DNA from: Myrica gale
Lineage: Eukaryota > Streptophyta > Magnoliopsida > Fagales > Myricaceae
NCBI GenBank assembly: GCA_963930655.1
Contig: OZ005605.1
Location: 25,985,501-26,049,500, forward strand
Length of the DNA stretch: 64,000 bases
Reading direction: 5' to 3'
In this document: positions 1 through 11,946 of the stretch, one piece after another
How the letters are laid out: each line of letters opens with the position of its first letter
Numbering within the stretch: position 1 is the stretch's first letter
Made by a program: the position numbers and the translations under genes
Notes under the pieces: generated by a model
Seen by the model: the letters and a program-made list of their open reading frames with translations, nothing else
Told to the model about the DNA's origin: nothing
The model's database searches: none

Positions 1-111
1 AGAATAGACAATGGTTTCACAGAGGTCAGTGCGTTGGTAGCCATGGTCTTTGGTTACCGTCTTCTGGCTTATCTTTCTTTACGGAGGATGAAACTTCAAT
101 CTGGAGCTTAA
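1..111 (+). CDS. ABCG half-size transporter, C-terminal end (partial, 5' outside window)
   Basis: Reading from base 1 gives 36 residues and a TAA at 109-111. The reading contains [20 protein letters not shown] followed by a short basic tail. This [13 protein letters not shown]-type ending after the last transmembrane helix is typical of plant ABCG (WBC) half-transporters, which export lipids, hormones or other hydrophobic compounds across membranes. ABCG7-like is my best guess, from memory of that C-terminus. The fragment holds only the last membrane helix; the ATP-binding cassette must lie to the left of the window. The gene converges tail-to-tail with the carotenoid isomerase gene. The opposite-strand frame over 26-241 is a shadow. 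Confidence 0.7.
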   Translation, partial: RIDNGFTEVSALVAMVFGYRLLAYLSLRRMKLQSGA

Positions 112-767
112 CAGGTTGCAATCCAAAGGAGCAGAGATCAAGACAGTTTCTTCCGGAGCTATCTCGGAAAAGAGTCTCAAGGTGCAAAACTCCTCTTCCA
201 GAGATAGCATCAAAGAAAATGCTACATTTTCCCACGGGCATGCAAGTCAGAGATGTCCTTTGAATATCTCAGACCCATGTTAACAAGTGGCCTTAGTATT
301 AAGATAGTACTTTGGTGTTAATTGTAATTGACTACAAGTTATGTGTGAACAGTAGGTTTACTTTTAAGGAAACCCCTGCGGGAAAAATGCAGCAAGGAGA
401 AATTTTGATAATTATTGGATCAATAATTACAAGAGTAACCATTTCCAGCTATACAAGAAACGAATCGGCAATCAGCTTCCATATAAATCAGCAAAAGATG
501 ATCCATCAATGTCATGTAGACAACTCTATACAATTTTCGTCTGCACAGTGTCAGCTTAGCAAATAGATAATAGTTAAGTATAGTGTCAGCTTGCAAAATA
601 CCTTGGCCGGCTTCGGTAATTGGTGGCCTCTTCAAAGGAAAAAGAAAAAAAAAATACGAAAAATCTGTTAATGGCTCAACCTGCTGCAAATCATTTCCAC
701 AGCAAGCAAGCTATGACTTTGCAGTCAAGTGGTCATGCTGAATCTCATCTTTTGCCCATATGGTACA
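112..767. other. Intergenic, facing 3' ends of two convergent genes
   Basis: About 650 bases between the stop codons of the ABCG fragment and the carotenoid isomerase. I see no credible coding exon. It probably holds both 3' untranslated regions, but no polyadenylation signal stands out clearly enough to place an end. Confidence 0.6.
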
Positions 768-3700
768 TCATGCCATCGTTCTTAACCACCTAAGTAGTCG
801 AAGGAGGGCCACATCTAATATTGGGTTCTTCTTCTCAAGCCCTGCAAAAGAACACATCGAAGCTTATGAGAACTACTAGCATACAGCAATTTTTCTGAAC
901 ACGATTAGAAATCGGACAAAGTTATGGACTTCCTTTTCTGGTGTGAGCTCACAACGAGTAAAAACTATGAGCTAAAATATAACTAGCTAAGCTTGAAAGA
1001 GGATCAGCCGAATCCTTTCAGTCTGTAACAAGTTAATTGCACTTTAAAATGATGGCTCCAGCTCACCAATATCAGCAGCTACGCGGTGTGCACACATTAC
1101 TCCAGAAAAGGCTACAGCTATAACACCTTGTCCTGGAAAGCAGCTATCACCAACACAGTAAAGACCATCTATAGCCTGCAGTTTCAATTGTCATATGAGC
1201 CAAGCAAATTCATTATGCTTATAAAACCAGTTACTGACTGACCCACCATAGCTTACAATTAACTTACGGTAGTATTGAATGGCATTCCAAGTAGCCCCTT
1301 AGGAATGCCACGTGGCATTGGTCCATAGGTACCTTTATCACGAGCTAGGAACCTCTTGTGTGTCTTTGGTGTCCCTACCTGCCACGATCACGGAAACTAT
1401 AAATGGATATCAATCTCTTAAGAGCTCCAGTGGCAGAAATCAGATTACACAAACCGCATTAGACTAGGGGGCGGGATGTTGGAGGAGATCACTTTAAATT
1501 TGTTCTCATTACAGCACAGTCTCTAGCCTTACCAAAGCTAATGTGGGGAGGAAGGGGGGAAAGAAATATATAACCTTCTATAGGTTTTCCTTCACTTCTT
1601 TTTTTTGAATTTCTTAAGGAGGAAAAACATTTGTGACATGCTCACAACCGGAGTTCAGCTTTAACCTTTACAAACATATACCATCCAGCAACTAAAGTTC
1701 AATTTTATAGTATATTTTGCACATCATTATTTGCCATCATGTTCAGTAGTATGACAGCAAGCCCTGTACCTCCATAAAAACAATTGACGATCGTAGCCCT
1801 GGAAATAGTTTCTTCTCTAATCTGCCAATGATTTCATCTGCTTTAAGCTCCTTCTTTGCCTCATAGTCTTTCCGAGGAAGACCCTAGAAAGTAGACCAGG
1901 TCTGTTATTGGTTGAAATTTCACACATACTTTTCGAACTCCAACTAAAATACAAGAGCAGCTTTTTTTTCCTTTAGAGGGGGGGAATCAAAGATCCGCAT
2001 AAGAATTAACCTTTCTGTTTAGTTTTTACCATTATGATACTTACCTCCCAGTCATCCATGGAAGAAGTGGTGAAGATATGAAGAATGTGACGTCCTTCTG
2101 GAGCCAATGAGGAATCAAGGATAGTCGGAATGCTTAAAAATATACTTCCATATGGCTCCTCTAATCTTGCCCAATCGTTCTTAATAAGAATTGACAAAAA
2201 GGTGAGTGATTAGCTGAATTATACTTACTAGAGGCCCAAAAATTGCCTAGCACATGAAGCTATTGTACCTCAAGCACAAAATGGTGACATTCTGTATCTG
2301 GTGGCAGGACCTCGGCTTTAACCCCCATGTGAATGGAAAGAAAGGATGGAGCCTTAACGTAAACTTTCTGAAAATTCTCTTCTTCTTTTGGAAGCTGTTC
2401 CACTTTTAAGAGATTTCCTACACCAAAACAGAGCCTAATTAAAAAAAATTTGATAAGCCAGAGCCTAATTAAAATGAATAGCAAGAAAAGACCAACATCC
2501 AAATGAAGATTCCAAAATTTCTTGCCAAGACTAACCAAAAGTATCCCATCTAGTAGCATTTGAGATCACGGTTTTTGCGAAGTACTCTCTTCCATCTGAC
2601 AGCCTAACTCCTACCTACATGCAGAAGATACAAAATAAGGATAAAAAAACATCCTCTTGACACATAGAGATAAGTTTGGATACTATTGCATCACTTTTAT
2701 CAAGACTAATATCTAACTCACAGCCTGGCCCTGCTCAACAATAATGCTCGTCACATTTGCCTTGTAGAGTATCTCACTGCCCTGATCAACCAGGCCTTTT
2801 GCCAAGGACTTTGCAATTCCACCAACACCGCCGACTGGGTAGTTAATCCCACCAAAATGCCTGTCACAGAGAACCTGGGACAGAAGGATACGAGGAAACA
2901 AGATAAAAGTAAACCGCTAAGAGAGCTTTAACAGCTAAATTGACAGCCTACCATGCTCGCGTTGATCATTGGTGTCTGCAAAGCATTGACTGTGCTCACT
3001 ATAAAACACTGCCGAAACAAAACATGTAAAAAAAATTTGAGCTGAAATCAACGGAAGAAGCCATATGTCTATCCTCGAGGCTATTCAATAAATCTTGTAA
3101 CAGGATCAGGCAAGCTACTTCAACCCACCTCTGCATCTATGAAAGACAACAACTGGGGTTCTTTAATGTACTTTCGAGCTATGTCTCCAGCATTTTGAGG
3201 TAAATAATAGGCTGCAGATGACAACATTATTCATGACCATAGCCAAGAGATCTGAAATTTTAAATTGTCACTTAAATGGAAATAGAAACTTGGACACAGT
3301 AATTTTCAATAATATTTGAAAATTAAAAAATACCAGACACAGGCGACATAGTCCAGAAAGACAGTTTCCAACAGGATATCGCAAACAAGCATCATACAAA
3401 ACTGGTAGGGACCCAAAGAATGATCGACCATCAAGAATTCTCGAGTTGAAGACTTACTAAGAAAGTCAACCTGATCTTTTGTTAACATGCCCTTTAGAGG
3501 AGATACTCTTTTGAAACTGAACTAAAAATGTGTTTCAAATATCCATAAATTAAGCAGATAAGTGCCAGTTCAAAGTAGACTGCTGACACATCTTTTCCTT
3601 GTTCCAATTACTTTTCAGGCCACAATCATGATACCCACCTGGGCCACCCGAAATTTAGCACTTGATCGAAACTACCAAAAGATATCCCAAGTGGTGTTAG

Positions 3701-5993
3701 AGAAATAAATTTAAAAACAACAAGAAAATCCAAGTTGTTCTACTGCAATGACATTGATTGCAATCCAATCTAGACAGTAGTTATTACCAAGTGTCAAGCA
3801 TTCAACAGGCTTCTGGAAAAACTGCCCAAAAAGGTAGATTGGCTCCTCAAGTGACTTCAATTCCAATGAGTTCAAAGCATTGAAAATCTATCCAACACAA
3901 GTTGTTAGTGTGAGTAAGGAATATAGACCAAAACAGCCGGTGGAAGTTGTAGTCATCTCAATTGAAAAAGATAAATAAAAAATTATGACAGACCTTCCAA
4001 CATTCACTGTAGAACTTGAGGATCCCTTCTTTTTCATGGGGAAACTTATTAGTAAGTTCTGCAGTGAATTTACTGTATTCTCTGTGCACTCGTATGGAAA
4101 TGTTATTGGGTAAATGGAAATGGACAGTAGTTGGATCAGGTATCACTTGCATCTCACGTCCAACTGCTGCCAATGCTTGGGTTATCAAGTTAAGATTTCC
4201 CTGCGCAGATTTGAGGAACCCATCGAGAGTAAGGGTACTAGGCAATCCACCAACTGGAAAACCATGTGTCGTTGATAAAACGTAAGGTACGTTACAACAA
4301 AAGGCCAAAAAGTTATCTTAATGTGCGAGGGAAAATTTCTGCGGTTGATGTGTATTTTATCATTAACCAAATGTGACCAAAAAAAAACCAAAGGAAGATA
4401 CATTATTTGTAAAAGCACCAATGTCGGATGTTTTTTGACAATAGCAGAAAATGTCTCTCCCATTTTGGAAAATGCCACATTAACCAATAAAATAGGGTTA
4501 AGATACTAGGATCAGTCTAGATGCACAAGACATGTACTTTAAAGATATGGTAAGTTCATGTCAATAAACTACAAGGTGCTTAAAACTAATCACCAATTGT
4601 TACTTCTGATTCACTTTTGGTTTTTCAACCGATTGACAACTCTAGGGCATAGGGACTAGAGAACAATGCTTGAGAGTTGCAAGCAACAATCTCATCTGTA
4701 GAAATAACAATAAGTGGTACTCAATGATTCTAAAACCTGGACTATTCTCCATAAGGTCATGTCATTCCTGGCAACTAATGTTAAACCTCCAACACATGGA
4801 TTTGAAAATGATGAACTTCATGAAGTTCAACTGTTGAATATACGAAACTAGAAAACCGTAGCAGCTCTTCATAAAGTCAAGGGAAAAGCAATGTCAAACG
4901 CCAAGCATTGAGTTGAATAATAGAATGACTACAGAAATGGTAAGCATTCACATCAATAGGACACGGGACCTTAGTTCTCGATTCGATAGTTCCATTTAAG
5001 GTACTTATTTCTTCAATAAATCAAGACTTCTATATTTTACTGTATTATTTCCTATCAAAACACCATGGCATCGAGCAAGCTTACAATGGTATCCCCCTTC
5101 CCTGAAACCACTCCATACCATTATAATCTATCGAATCACAAGTTCTCATATGGACCAATGTTTCTAATACTATCACCGTAAACGCTTATAGATTCCCATT
5201 GGTATTATCTGAAAGTGAAGTGCGATATACGAAAGAACAGGAGGTATCCGTGTTAGTAAGTACCGACCTTGTCGCTGAAACCAAACATCACCGAGGACCC
5301 AACGTCAAAGGTATACCCATCCTTCTGGTAATACCCAGAGCTCCCACCAGGAATCACGTACTTCTCCAATACCAGAACCCGGGCACCCTTCGCCGCCAGC
5401 TGCGTCGCAGCAACCAAGCCTCCAATCCCAGACCCAATAACAATTGCATCAAAAAAATTATTTCTACCCGGTCCTCCATTTCCCTCTCTCTCTACCGCTT
5501 TATCTACACTTAACATGGATTTGGACCTCAATATAGATTTCTGGTTGCGCCAATTCAGCTCGCAGAACCCTGACTTCCCACTGCTATGGTTGAACATTTT
5601 GGAATTCCGAAATCTCGGGGCACCGTCAGAGAGAAATTTGCTTCGCGAATTTCTTGGCCTGGAAGTGTCCAGCTTCGTGAAACTGTTAAACCCTAAGTCC
5701 ATGCTACTGAGCTCATAATCTTTGAGAGCTACTGTTTTAGCAAGATTGAGTTTATGGATTATGGGTCTGATCCTATTCGATTGTGTACCATAAGAGGCAC
5801 CGAAAAACTGAAAATCGTTAAATCCCGAGTTAAATTTACAGAGCTTGGAACCACAAAAACCAATGGGTTGTTGAGAAACACATAAATTAAATTTGTGTTT
5901 TGGATTTCTGGGTCTTGCGCCGACGAGATTTGTGGGGCTCCGGTGATTGAAAACCTGGGAATTGGAGTTGGCAGGTGAAGAGGAGAGGGACAT
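768..5993 (-). CDS. CRTISO: Carotenoid (prolycopene) isomerase, chloroplastic, complete, 13 exons
   Basis: Plastid FAD-dependent enzyme that converts poly-cis-lycopene to all-trans-lycopene in carotenoid synthesis. Coding exons: 5268-5993, 3994-4200, 3788-3887, 3129-3211, 2952-3008, 2722-2874, 2536-2614, 2269-2417, 2045-2179, 1770-1883, 1268-1378, 1067-1175, 768-841. All junctions have GT/AG sites and the sum is 2097 nt (698 aa). The dinucleotide-binding motif [20 protein letters not shown] sits near residues 187-206. Downstream are the family blocks [48 protein letters not shown] and the C-terminal [20 protein letters not shown]. The first ATG (5993) gives about 180 residues before the Rossmann fold, roughly 100 more than I recall for Arabidopsis or tomato. 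An in-frame ATG at 5702 in a good context would give 601 aa, the usual length. A CT-repeat leader lies at about 6020-6050. Confidence 0.95.
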
Positions 5994-6407
5994 TTTTCGG
6001 GGCTTTTCGCCTTTTCTTTTGCAACGGAGAGAGAGAGAGAGAGAGAGGGAGGTTTTAGGCAATTGCTGGTTTCGGAGCTGCTGTAAACTGTAAACTCACT
6101 GTCTAGTCAGTGCGTTGTGAATTGTGATTCGCTGATTCCACTGCATGATTCCTCAGAGTCAAGGAGATGAGCCAAACGATTCGGCTTCGTTGGCGACAGT
6201 TTTTTTCTTCTGGATAATTGGGTGGGCTTTTGTCATTTGTGAATTTTTTTCTAAGGGATAAGTACAAAATACGCATTGTGGTTTCCCTAAAAATCAAATT
6301 AATTCCTAAACAAGTTTGAGCTTAAAATAAATTTCTTATATTTGACTGCTCTTATATTAAATCTTTTCATCCATCTCTGTTCAGTTAGCTTGGTAAATTT
6401 AAATCTA

Positions 6408-6713
6408 GGTTATGTTAGTGTTGAGTAAAAATATAGGATTTCAGAAAAATTGTGAATTTTTATGTTGAATAGTGTTTATTGGTGTTTGTGTAAAGTGGAG
6501 AGAGAAATTACTTGATGTAATTGTTTAATAAAAAAGTATTAGAGTTATGTGAAAAAGTATAGAGATAGAAAATTTATGTTGAATAAAAAAATAAAAAATT
6601 ATTAGAGATTGTGTAAAATATATTGGTGTTTGTGTTTGAATTCTAAATATGTTTGGTGGTAAATTTGTGAATATACTTAGAATCCTAAAAAAAGTGTGAA
6701 AACTAACATATCT
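6408..6713. mobile_element. Tourist/PIF-Harbinger-like MITE (family 1, copy A)
   Basis: 306-bp AT-rich element with terminal inverted repeats ggttatgttag / ctaacatatct, flanked on both sides by the 3-bp duplication CTA (6405-6407, 6714-6716). It is the reverse complement of the 307-bp copy at 30668-30974, sharing internal words such as gaattctaaatatg, tagaatcct and tggtgtttgtgt. No coding capacity. The 3-bp duplication and short terminal repeats point to the PIF/Harbinger (Tourist) class. Confidence 0.75.
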
Positions 6714-7683
6714 CTAGTCTGTCATGTCACTTATTTTACCAACTTAGCCCGCCACGTTAAAACGACAGCGTATACTCGCCCGTGTAATAGGAAAAAGATC
6801 TCAGCTTCCGTAGAATAAAAAGGGATTAATTTTTGAATAGTGACTTCATTGTTGCAATAATTTGCTTAAAAATAATAGGCATCTTTATTGTAGTGGGTTG
6901 CCAAAAAGAAAGCTGGAATTTTGTATTACCATTCTTGGTGAGCCAAGCATTATTACTCACCGGCCACAAGTTGCCCAATGCAAAAATTGGAGCTACTACA
7001 TCCTGTCTGCCTGCATTCTCAATATTCAAACTCAAAAAGTTTAGAAGACCCATTGGGTCAAATTGCAACACCACCAAGGAATGTCGCCAGGATATCATCC
7101 TTCGATTTTATGTGGTCTGAAGATTCTGAATCCTACCTACATTTCATGAGCTCAATTTCAACCATTGGCATGTATCTTCTTCAAGATCTCTTTGTCTTGA
7201 ACTCGCGAAAATGCTTCTAAAACTTCCATCGCGTTCTTCCTGACTCTCCTTTGTTTCCTCTATCTCCTGATCTCCTCAGTTCTCTTGCAAGTCCCCAGTG
7301 AACTATGCACCAAGAAGACTGGGTCTACATCCCTTCGACACCCTAGAGGTCTCCATCGGCGCCACTCATATTATCATTTCGCAATTAAGACCAGTGATCC
7401 AAACAAGAGAACGCAGAGAGAGAGAAAGGGAGGGAAGCCGAGAAGGTATGCGTCGATGATGTAGTCAAGTCCTCGACAGATATAATTTCAATTGCAGTCT
7501 AATTTTAGTATTAGGATTTGAAGATTTGGGTGATTTGGAGATTGAGGATAATGGGTAAGAACTAGGGCCCAATAATGCTTAGCGGTGAATTCGCAAGTGA
7601 AGCATTTGACTTGGGTGGTTTTTGAAGTCCAAGTAAAACTAGGTTAATAAGCTGATTCACCGATATGACAACGTTTTTTTTAA
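6714..7683. other. Intergenic, no gene seen
   Basis: About 970 bases of AT-rich DNA. Short open frames occur on both strands around 6830-7220, but none has recognisable content or plausible splice context. The right edge is the T-rich target site of the Mutator-like element. Confidence 0.5.
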
Positions 7684-8942
7684 GGATTAATTGCATTGTA
7701 TGTCTATGTAGTATTACCTTTTAATCAAATAATCCCTGAGGTAAGTAAGACTTTCTACAAAATAGTCCCTCCGTGTCATTGGCGTCAAACAAAGACACTT
7801 GCTGATGTGGCAAAAAACGTCACATCAGCAACCAGCGAGACACTGATGCGTGCAACCAAATTAGCATTTAAAAAAATACTTCCACTTTAACGATGTCATG
7901 TCATTTATCTCCTTCTCCTCTTCCTCCCTTTCGTGTCATATATGATGTTCAAGACTAGCTCATCAAGAAGGCCAAGTCCGCCATTGACAATCTGGTTGAG
8001 CTACCACCATGGCATCCAATGGGTACTGTCAGTGGCGTGGTAGCAAAACAACAAGACCCAAATGCAGGCTTCGCAGAAAATGACGTTTGCAGAGAGCCAA
8101 TACACAGACAGAACAACTAATTAGTATAGAGAAACCCATATTTCATTGAAGCAACGAACTGAAAACAGCAGCCCAAGGCATTAGAAGGAAGAGAAAACAG
8201 GGGAAGTAAAAAAAAAGGAGAAGGGACGCTAGGAGCAGCAACATTCAAAGCAATACCTAACTCCACAAAACACAATCCTACCCACCGGATATAATTTCAA
8301 AAACCTCCAACTCCACTCAAGATTTTGACCTATCCCTCCACTTTTTCCAGGACCATATAGCTCCAAACAACTATACCCTTTTAGCCAGCACGGTTCCCAT
8401 GGGATTTGACCCCAATTACCAGAGAATGTTCACTTGGAACAACAACACCAACGTACAGAACAGAGGTAGTTTTGTCTTCAACTCTCTAGAACTACCTTCA
8501 GTCCAATTTATGTAGTCGATCCCGATAGTGATGTTGTCCCCAAATTGTTTCTAGCCCTTGTCACCATGAGAAGACGAAGGGGAGGATATAAATGTCACGA
8601 CGTTGTTAGAGTGTTAGGGCGGTGTGAGTTTTTTAAAAAATGCTAATGTGGCTGCACGACGTCGTCTCTTGTTAATCTTTAGTTTTTTTTAAAAAAAAGG
8701 CTTATCTGGCGCTTATTTGGCTACACGCACGAAGCACATTTGACGTGTGGTTGTTGAACTGATTTTTTTGACACGCATCAGTGTCTCATTGGTTGTCGAC
8801 GTTGTGTTTTTAGCCTCGTCAGCAACTGTCGTTAGTTATTCGACGCCAATGGAACGGAATGACCTTATTTTACCTGAGTATGTGACCCCAGTGACTATTT
8901 TGTTAAAAGGTGATACCAGAGGGGCTGAAAGTGCAATTAACC
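7684..8942. mobile_element. Mutator-like foldback element with foreign internal sequence (possible Pack-MULE)
   Basis: Two diverged inverted arms of roughly 200-300 bp (about 7684-7880 and 8625-8942) begin with ggattaattgca and end with tgcaattaacc. Both carry accttttaa, aaaatagtc and the attagcattt word at their inner ends. The flanks share a T-rich sequence of 9-10 bases (ttttttttaa), compatible with a Mutator-type target duplication although low in complexity. The about 745-bp interior is not part of the arms. It contains a readable stretch at about 7954-8119 (+) with KKAKSAIDNLVELPPWHPMG, ending at a TAA, which could be a captured exon. I could not identify its source. Confidence 0.55.
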
Positions 8943-9061
8943 TTTTTTTTTAAAAACTCGGCGCAATGTGAGTTTTGACACGGTGAGCTGAGTTGGCAAA
9001 ATGGGTGACATGGCTAATCAGATTCAAATTTACCGTCATATATCGGTCAATATTGTATATG

Positions 9062-9233
9062 TGTAAATCAAATTAATCCTCGTGATAATAAAAACATAAA
9101 ATTAGTCTATCTGATCTTACTTTTGTTTCAAGTTGGTCTTTTTACTAGGGATTGATACTCGTGTGATCGAGGAAACTAATCTTTATGTTTTTGTTATTAC
9201 ATAGACTAATTCGATTTTTACTTATAAAAAGGA
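9062..9233. repeat. Short foldback repeat
   Basis: The left part aaattaatcctcgtgataat...acataaaattagtc reappears inverted on the right as gactaat / aatctttatgtttttgtta / gaggaaacta. This gives a hairpin of about 170 bp with imperfect arms. It is probably a MITE related in style to the 'tttagtcc' foldback family. No target duplication was assigned. Confidence 0.5.
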
Positions 9234-9694
9234 CATGTTCGTTTGCAAAAATATTCTATATTATGAATGTATTCAATGAAATTTACAAAATTAATATATA
9301 AAATCTTAAAAATTCATACACAGACTCAAAACCTTTTATGCTATCTCCAACAACTTTTCGCATAAAATCTAATATATTTTTAAAAAATCTCCCTCTGTAT
9401 TTAATTAGCAAAAGATATTAGAGAGATAAAATACTCTGAGGGCTATTGATCGGAATGAGGGACCCACGCCCGCGTGCATCTCGATTGCCCCCAACCGTTT
9501 TTTTCCTCTGGCTAACCCCCTCAGTTGCACTGTTGCATGCTGATTTTGCTGCCTCCATTCATTGTCCGATTTTTTTTTTCATATTATAGGCCACTATGGT
9601 CATCTCAACTCTACTCCGGTTTGAGTATGTATATATTATAAATATATATATACACGCGCGATTGTTAGGCCTCTTTACTTAGCAAAATAAGTTA

Positions 9695-9904
9695 GGCCTC
9701 TTTTGTGTGTTTTAGTTGTAAAATTTTAGTGTTTTGTTAAAATTTTAGGTATTAGGTTTAGTGAAAAAGTGAAGAGAGAGTTAATTTTTTATATTTTTTT
9801 TGTAGTAAATAGTAATGATTTGATGGGGAGAGAGAGATTATATTGTAATATTTAATTGTGTTAAAATTTTAGAGGAGGTAAAATTTTGGTACACAAACGC
9901 ACCC
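9695..9904. mobile_element. Tourist-like MITE (family 2)
   Basis: 210-bp element bounded by TTA on both sides (9692-9694, 9905-9907). The ends are ggcctcttttgtgtgtttta and taccaaaat-type inverted sequence finishing cacaaacgcaccc. The interior (ttttagtgttttgtt, aggtattaggtttagtgaaa) resembles the copies near 15775-15990 and 45735-45943 in reverse complement. The TTA duplication is the classic Tourist/PIF site. Just upstream, the words ttaggcctctttacttagc and ttaggcctctttt form a local direct repeat (9666-9702). Confidence 0.65.
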
Positions 9905-9907
9905 TTA

Positions 9908-11946
9908 CTTGCATATCCTCTCTCCAGAGAAACTAGGCGCCTTTTATAACACATGACAGATATTTGAACTTATTATTAATAAAATTTAAGTGTTATAATA
10001 TATATATATATATATAAAAAAGAGAATATCCCCCCACAAATTATAATTTTCCAGATTTTCCACTTATTTTTATAATCGGGTTCAGTATTTTTTTTCCCTA
10101 GACTGATAATAATAAATTAAAAATGGTACTCCAAAGCTAGTGGACCCGCATCCACATCACTAGCTGACAAGTGTCTTTTTTCCCTTTTTGAAATGGAAAT
10201 AATATTCCCACGGGGCTTTCTTCCTCCTCACAAAACAAGCGCCAACGAATTTGGATCCGATTCTTTTTTCCCATTATCAACTCCTCGCGCCACTCATTCA
10301 TACGGCCACGTACTCTCTCTCTCTCTCCCTCCCTCCCTCAGTTAGGTACTTCCGATTTCATTTTTCTTTCATTCAAGCACATGATCTGAATCCCCTCCCT
10401 CCTCCCAATTCCCTGATTCAAGATCAAATTTCTGATATCTATACCAATATTTGTTATTTCTTTGTTTATTTTATGATTTGGATAGCTAGTCCAAGATCAT
10501 TTTCTCGGGTATTTCACTGTTGATTTGGAATTCCAAGCGTAGTGATTTGCATGCTGTAATACTCTACCAAATTTTTTGTCTCTCTCTGGCTTTCTCTTTC
10601 TTTTTGCTTTCGCTTTCGCTGCTATGTGTTATGTCTGGTCTCCGGGAATTCGCGTCAAGAGATTAGCATTTGGAAGTTTTGGATTGTGGAATTTATCATT
10701 ATTCAGAGCGTCGAAAGGCGTAAAGCTCCATTTAGATTTAAGTCTTGAGTTAGTTTAGCTTAGTAGTGGAGAATCATTGCAATTCTTTGCCTTGCGTTTC
10801 ACACTGATCAAACGGAAGGTTATGGTTCAGTGGATTTGTCGTATTCAATCATGTTCTTCTGCATGTAATTTCCTGCGTATTTTAATGTATGTGCTGTAAT
10901 TTAAGAATACTTAACTCCGATGTCCTGTATCTTTGATGATTCAAGTTCATTATTTCTTTTGCAATACTATCTTTCACTGTTTGGAGCATGATCTAGTGAG
11001 CTTCTCTTAAATTTTTCTCCTCCATTAGAGATCTTTTATCTGACATTTTTTTTTCATTTTTCCGCACTGGTAAGGTTACTGTAACGAAGTCAAGTTTGGA
11101 AAACCGCGTAATATGTTTGCTCTTGCTTTCTTCTTTTTTTTCTAAATCTGGTTTGACAGTCTACATTTGCTAAACTCGGTGGAACTAGAATGCATACGAA
11201 AGCCGTTGTACTGAATGCCATTTTACCCTCTAATATCCATCCCTGATTCTGTTTAGGAAGAAGGAAGGACACGATTCCTTGCTCTCCTTGTTTAGTTAGT
11301 TATTGATTACTTTGAGAGCCCTATTTCCTTTTCCTTTCCCCTTTTGATTTGAATTTGTATCATGCACCCATATGTCATTTGCATTACTTATTTGGTGCTG
11401 TCATTCTGTAGTTGGAGAAGAAAAAAGGGGGAAGGGGGTATGAAGAGGGGTACAAAAATTTTTTTTGATGTGATTGATATACCACAAAATTAATGCGATG
11501 TTGGTGGCAAGGTTAAGGGATAAGAATTTATGGCAAAAGCAATTGATCTGTGGTAGCACTATTATTCTCTGTTGGAAACTTTTATAATGGTAACCATGGT
11601 CTTTTTTCTTTACTGTAGGAAGAAATGGAAAGTTCATTTTGTCAATTACCTGATAAATTTTGTCAAAGGCCAAAATACAGATACGAGTCGAGAATTCAAT
11701 ATCAGAAATCACCCATAAAATATAAAGAAATCTATCTGTATTCTGTGCATACCAACCATGTATATGCACTCAAGGATAAACCATGCAAGTTTTTGTACTT
11801 CTGATTTCTTTTTCGTTACTTTGAATCCGACCAAGTATTGGCATCAACATACTGATATTTAACTTCATTTTCTCCATTCTAGATTTTTGTAGATGCTTAT
11901 TTTGGTTATTATTAATTTAATGAAAAAAACAGGTCAGGGAAGAATA
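9908..11946 (+). other. Promoter, 5' leader and leader intron of the SPP gene
   Basis: A (TA)n tract lies at about 9998-10015. A CT-rich stretch at about 10312-10340 and the following bases look like the start of a leader exon. The coding exon begins after an AG acceptor at about 11932 (aaaacag), which implies a leader intron of roughly 1.4 kb. The exact donor and transcription start cannot be fixed by eye. The small open frames in this span have no recognisable content. Confidence 0.5.

Noticed and set aside
26-241. Minus-strand 71-codon open frame at the left edge
   Set aside because: It is antisense to the ABCG C-terminal exon and has no recognisable content.
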